Positions 31,101 through 33,308 of a stretch of 33,308 nucleotides of DNA are shown here, in pieces (position 1 is the first letter of the stretch; every line of letters starts with the position of its first letter). The DNA lies in assembly GCA_022579005.1 (NCBI GenBank), contig MU401781.1:1-33308 (forward strand), read 5' to 3'. The stretch is from Poronia punctata. Lineage: Eukaryota; Ascomycota; Sordariomycetes; Xylariales; Xylariaceae. Both the position numbers and the translations under genes were made by a program. A model generated the notes under the pieces. That model worked only from the letters and a program-made list of their open reading frames with translations. It had not been told where the DNA came from and did not search any database.

Positions 31101-33213
31101 ACTTGAGCTGGCTCGCTTGCCCGGCTAAGACAACGCCGCACCCACAGGTCGCCGAAACGCCATCTTTCAGCCTCACCATGTGGACAGGACAGGGTATAAC
31201 CAAAGCCATCGTCAAGCCCAGAAGGCGACGGAAAGGGTAGAGTTAGCGTCCCCCCTCTCTCTCCGGCTCCGCTCTCTGTCTCTTTTTTTCAATATCTTTA
31301 TTTTTCGGTTTTCCGTCACCCTCAAAATCTCGCCCACATACGTGTACCGTGTACTTGTACGCTTCCGATGGACATACTTTACCACTTACTTATTTTAGGT
31401 ATATAAAATGATAATCAAACTGTAAGTGTATTTCTTGGACATCTTTATTTCCACCCCCTGTTCCGTTATACAAGGCGGAAGAGGGTCTGTAATTACGGCA
31501 TATCATAAAAGACCGGAAAAGGCCAAGACTGCTCACGCACGCCACTGATGTCCCAAAGGGCTTTAGCTTATAGGGAAAAGGAAAATAAATAACTGATCAA
31601 GAATCGATTATGACCAAAGTCATTATGATATGCTTTTGCGGTACCAGTAGTATTGTCTACAGTTGCATGTTATTAGACAAGTATCTTTTACTGTAGCCGA
31701 CGTCCGCCTGCCTTGTCAGGTGGAAAGGGTAATATCTAAAGAGAGAATAACGAAAAGGGAACGATACGAGATATACCTACAAGCCTCTATCTAGGTAACT
31801 ATTTTATTCACCAATTTACCAGTCTTGACAAGTTCCCCGCCGCTGCAATATTGACCATCTTGGCTAAAGTACCTGACCTGAATGGATTGCCACTGGGACA
31901 GTCAACGTCAGACATAGCCGAGGAGAACCGCGTGCATGTGATCCATCCAAATCAAGAGGGGTCCTGGTGATGATTTATTAAAAAACACTTCAAGGACTAG
32001 ATAGCAACACGAACTTTACGTATATTGATAGACGCGGATGATAATATGTGTTCGGCCTAACCTATACTCGGAGAAATCTTCGTCTGGCACATATTTACCC
32101 ACCTACCTGCTAGTTACGGAAAGGGGGATTATTGGTCATCCTAGAAGGAAACATAAGTTAACGAGTAAGAGACTTATACAGCTAGGCAAGCACCTTCGTA
32201 GAACAGATAAAGGTAATCAAGTAAGCTGGTTATTTAGGAGGTATATCAAGTTCCAAGAACGTTGGAATGAGAATATCGTACTCCTTACTTGTAAATGATT
32301 CTTATCTTTACTTTACATACACATAATATAACTGACCCTGTATTGTATGTACAGTTCCTCTTTGCCTCTGGGAAGTAAGGAGCAAGCAGACTGACTTACG
32401 CACCTAAGAGATTTGACTCTCTTCTTTTTAATCCATCCGTTAAATTTCAAATATTGTTGCTCAGGTCAAGGTAAGGGGCTCTCTAGTCTAGACAACTAAT
32501 AAGGAAAAGATAATTATATTGTAGCTTTATTGCTGTCCTTGGCCAGTTTAGTTTTAGAGATTATCACGGTAAAGAAGAAATAGGAGAAATATTTGTTCTT
32601 TACAAACTGGGTACAAGCTGTTTTTCTTACCAAAACACACACACACAGAGAGATACACATAAACACATATCTACGTCAGTGACTATAATAAAGGGCCAAG
32701 TAAAAACTGTTATCTAGGTTTAGTCTGGAAACAAACTAACAAAGTTATAGGTATAGCACGTATATGTGTATACAGTATAGGTATATCCTCAAGAGGAGGT
32801 AAGTATGTAAGTAAGATCTATGTACTTGTAGAAATACACACACCCACATACACACGATTTAATGTTAGTTAGTTATGGACCTACCTACGTACCTTACCTT
32901 CTTATTTACGTGTACCTAGTAGCAGAATGATGATGACAAGAAGAGCAAACATCTGCATATTATATACCGTAGCAAGCGCACTCCTTTCCAAGTTGACGAG
33001 AATATATCAGAAACCAGTGAATACCTATGTATTGGCCTAGTAACTTCCATTTACTTCAATATGATGCCTTTCCTTGTCTTGATACATACCTCTCCACTGT
33101 ACTTCATCTTCTCCATGTTAGATAGAGACAACAGCTCAAACAATATACCAACAACATCACTCTCTGACCACTTCTATAAACTTATCTACTTACCTACTAC
33201 CTACTTTACTTAA
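28171..33213. other. Gene-free right flank
   Basis: I see no gene with recognisable domains in these 5 kb. The best-looking chance frames (28486-28761, 29814-30224, 32038-32298, all + strand) were inspected and show no motif, splice-linked extension or family resemblance. The stretch has scattered TACCTA/TAGGTA words, CCTAGG at about 30065, a small CA run at about 32634-32646, and A+T-rich patches near 32500-32700. Confidence 0.45.
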
Positions 33214-33308
33214 AAAGTAAAGTAAAGTAAAGTAAAGTAAAGTAAAGTAAAGTAAAGTAAAGTAAAGTAAAGTAAAGTAAAGTAAAGTAAAGTAAAGTAA
33301 AGTAAAGT
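33214..33308. repeat. (AAAGT)19 pentanucleotide array, cut by the window end
   Basis: Nineteen perfect copies fill the last 95 bases and continue past the window. Just before it lies CTTTACTT, complementary to the first units (AAGTAAAG), so the array edge can fold into a small hairpin. The same unit appears in short form at 13106-13123. Confidence 0.95.

Noticed and set aside
32038..32298. 86-residue basic + strand frame that at first looked like a ribosomal-type protein
   Set aside because: Basic residues come from A-rich sequence; I could not align it with any family from memory.
1..33308. CRISPR array, phage or bacterial operon
   Set aside because: No regularly spaced repeats with unique spacers, no Shine-Dalgarno-led gene runs; the intron, RIP pattern and tRNA features are fungal.

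Overview
The window looks like nuclear DNA of a filamentous ascomycete (Pezizomycotina, probably Sordariomycetes). The grounds are a sharply bounded, extremely A+T-rich block with the mutation pattern of repeat-induced point mutation (RIP), a eukaryotic tRNA gene with no encoded CCA, a 49-nt spliceosomal intron, and a C2H2 zinc-finger regulator that resembles the conidiation factor FlbC. Nothing points to bacteria, phage or an organelle.

Layout. (1) About 1-8250 is a RIP-ruined repeat block with no open frames. Codon-by-codon reading on the + strand, treating TAA/TAG as mutated Gln/Trp/Arg codons, reveals a Ty3/Gypsy polyprotein from about 4739 to 7690: a pre-RT linker, reverse transcriptase, RNase H, zinc-binding and catalytic integrase, and the conserved C-terminal segment. 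All catalytic acids that could be located are changed to Asn or Lys. A less mutated stretch, 8204-8409, may be part of the 3' LTR. (2) 8410-9194 is normal-composition DNA holding a strong hairpin and a 79-codon frame broken by one TAG. (3) 9195-9265 on the minus strand is an intronless tRNA-Gln(CTG) with a pol III T-run. (4) 9266-about 23440 is a 14-kb stretch with no recognisable gene. It is rich in short tandem repeats (4- to 6-mers), telomere-like TTAGG runs and scattered ACCTA/TAGGT and CCTAGG motifs. (5) 24196-25687 is the one confident protein gene, a two-exon C2H2 transcription factor of the FlbC type (480 aa). It is preceded by a possible CCAAT/TATA promoter and a leader with several short upstream reading frames. 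(6) 25688-33308 is again gene-free by eye, full of microsatellites, and ends inside an (AAAGT)n array that runs off the window.

Functionally the window is a solitary developmental regulator in very large intergenic spaces, with a dead, RIP-silenced retroelement at one side. No operon-like or cluster logic is visible. Most short open frames between the features look like chance and were not annotated.
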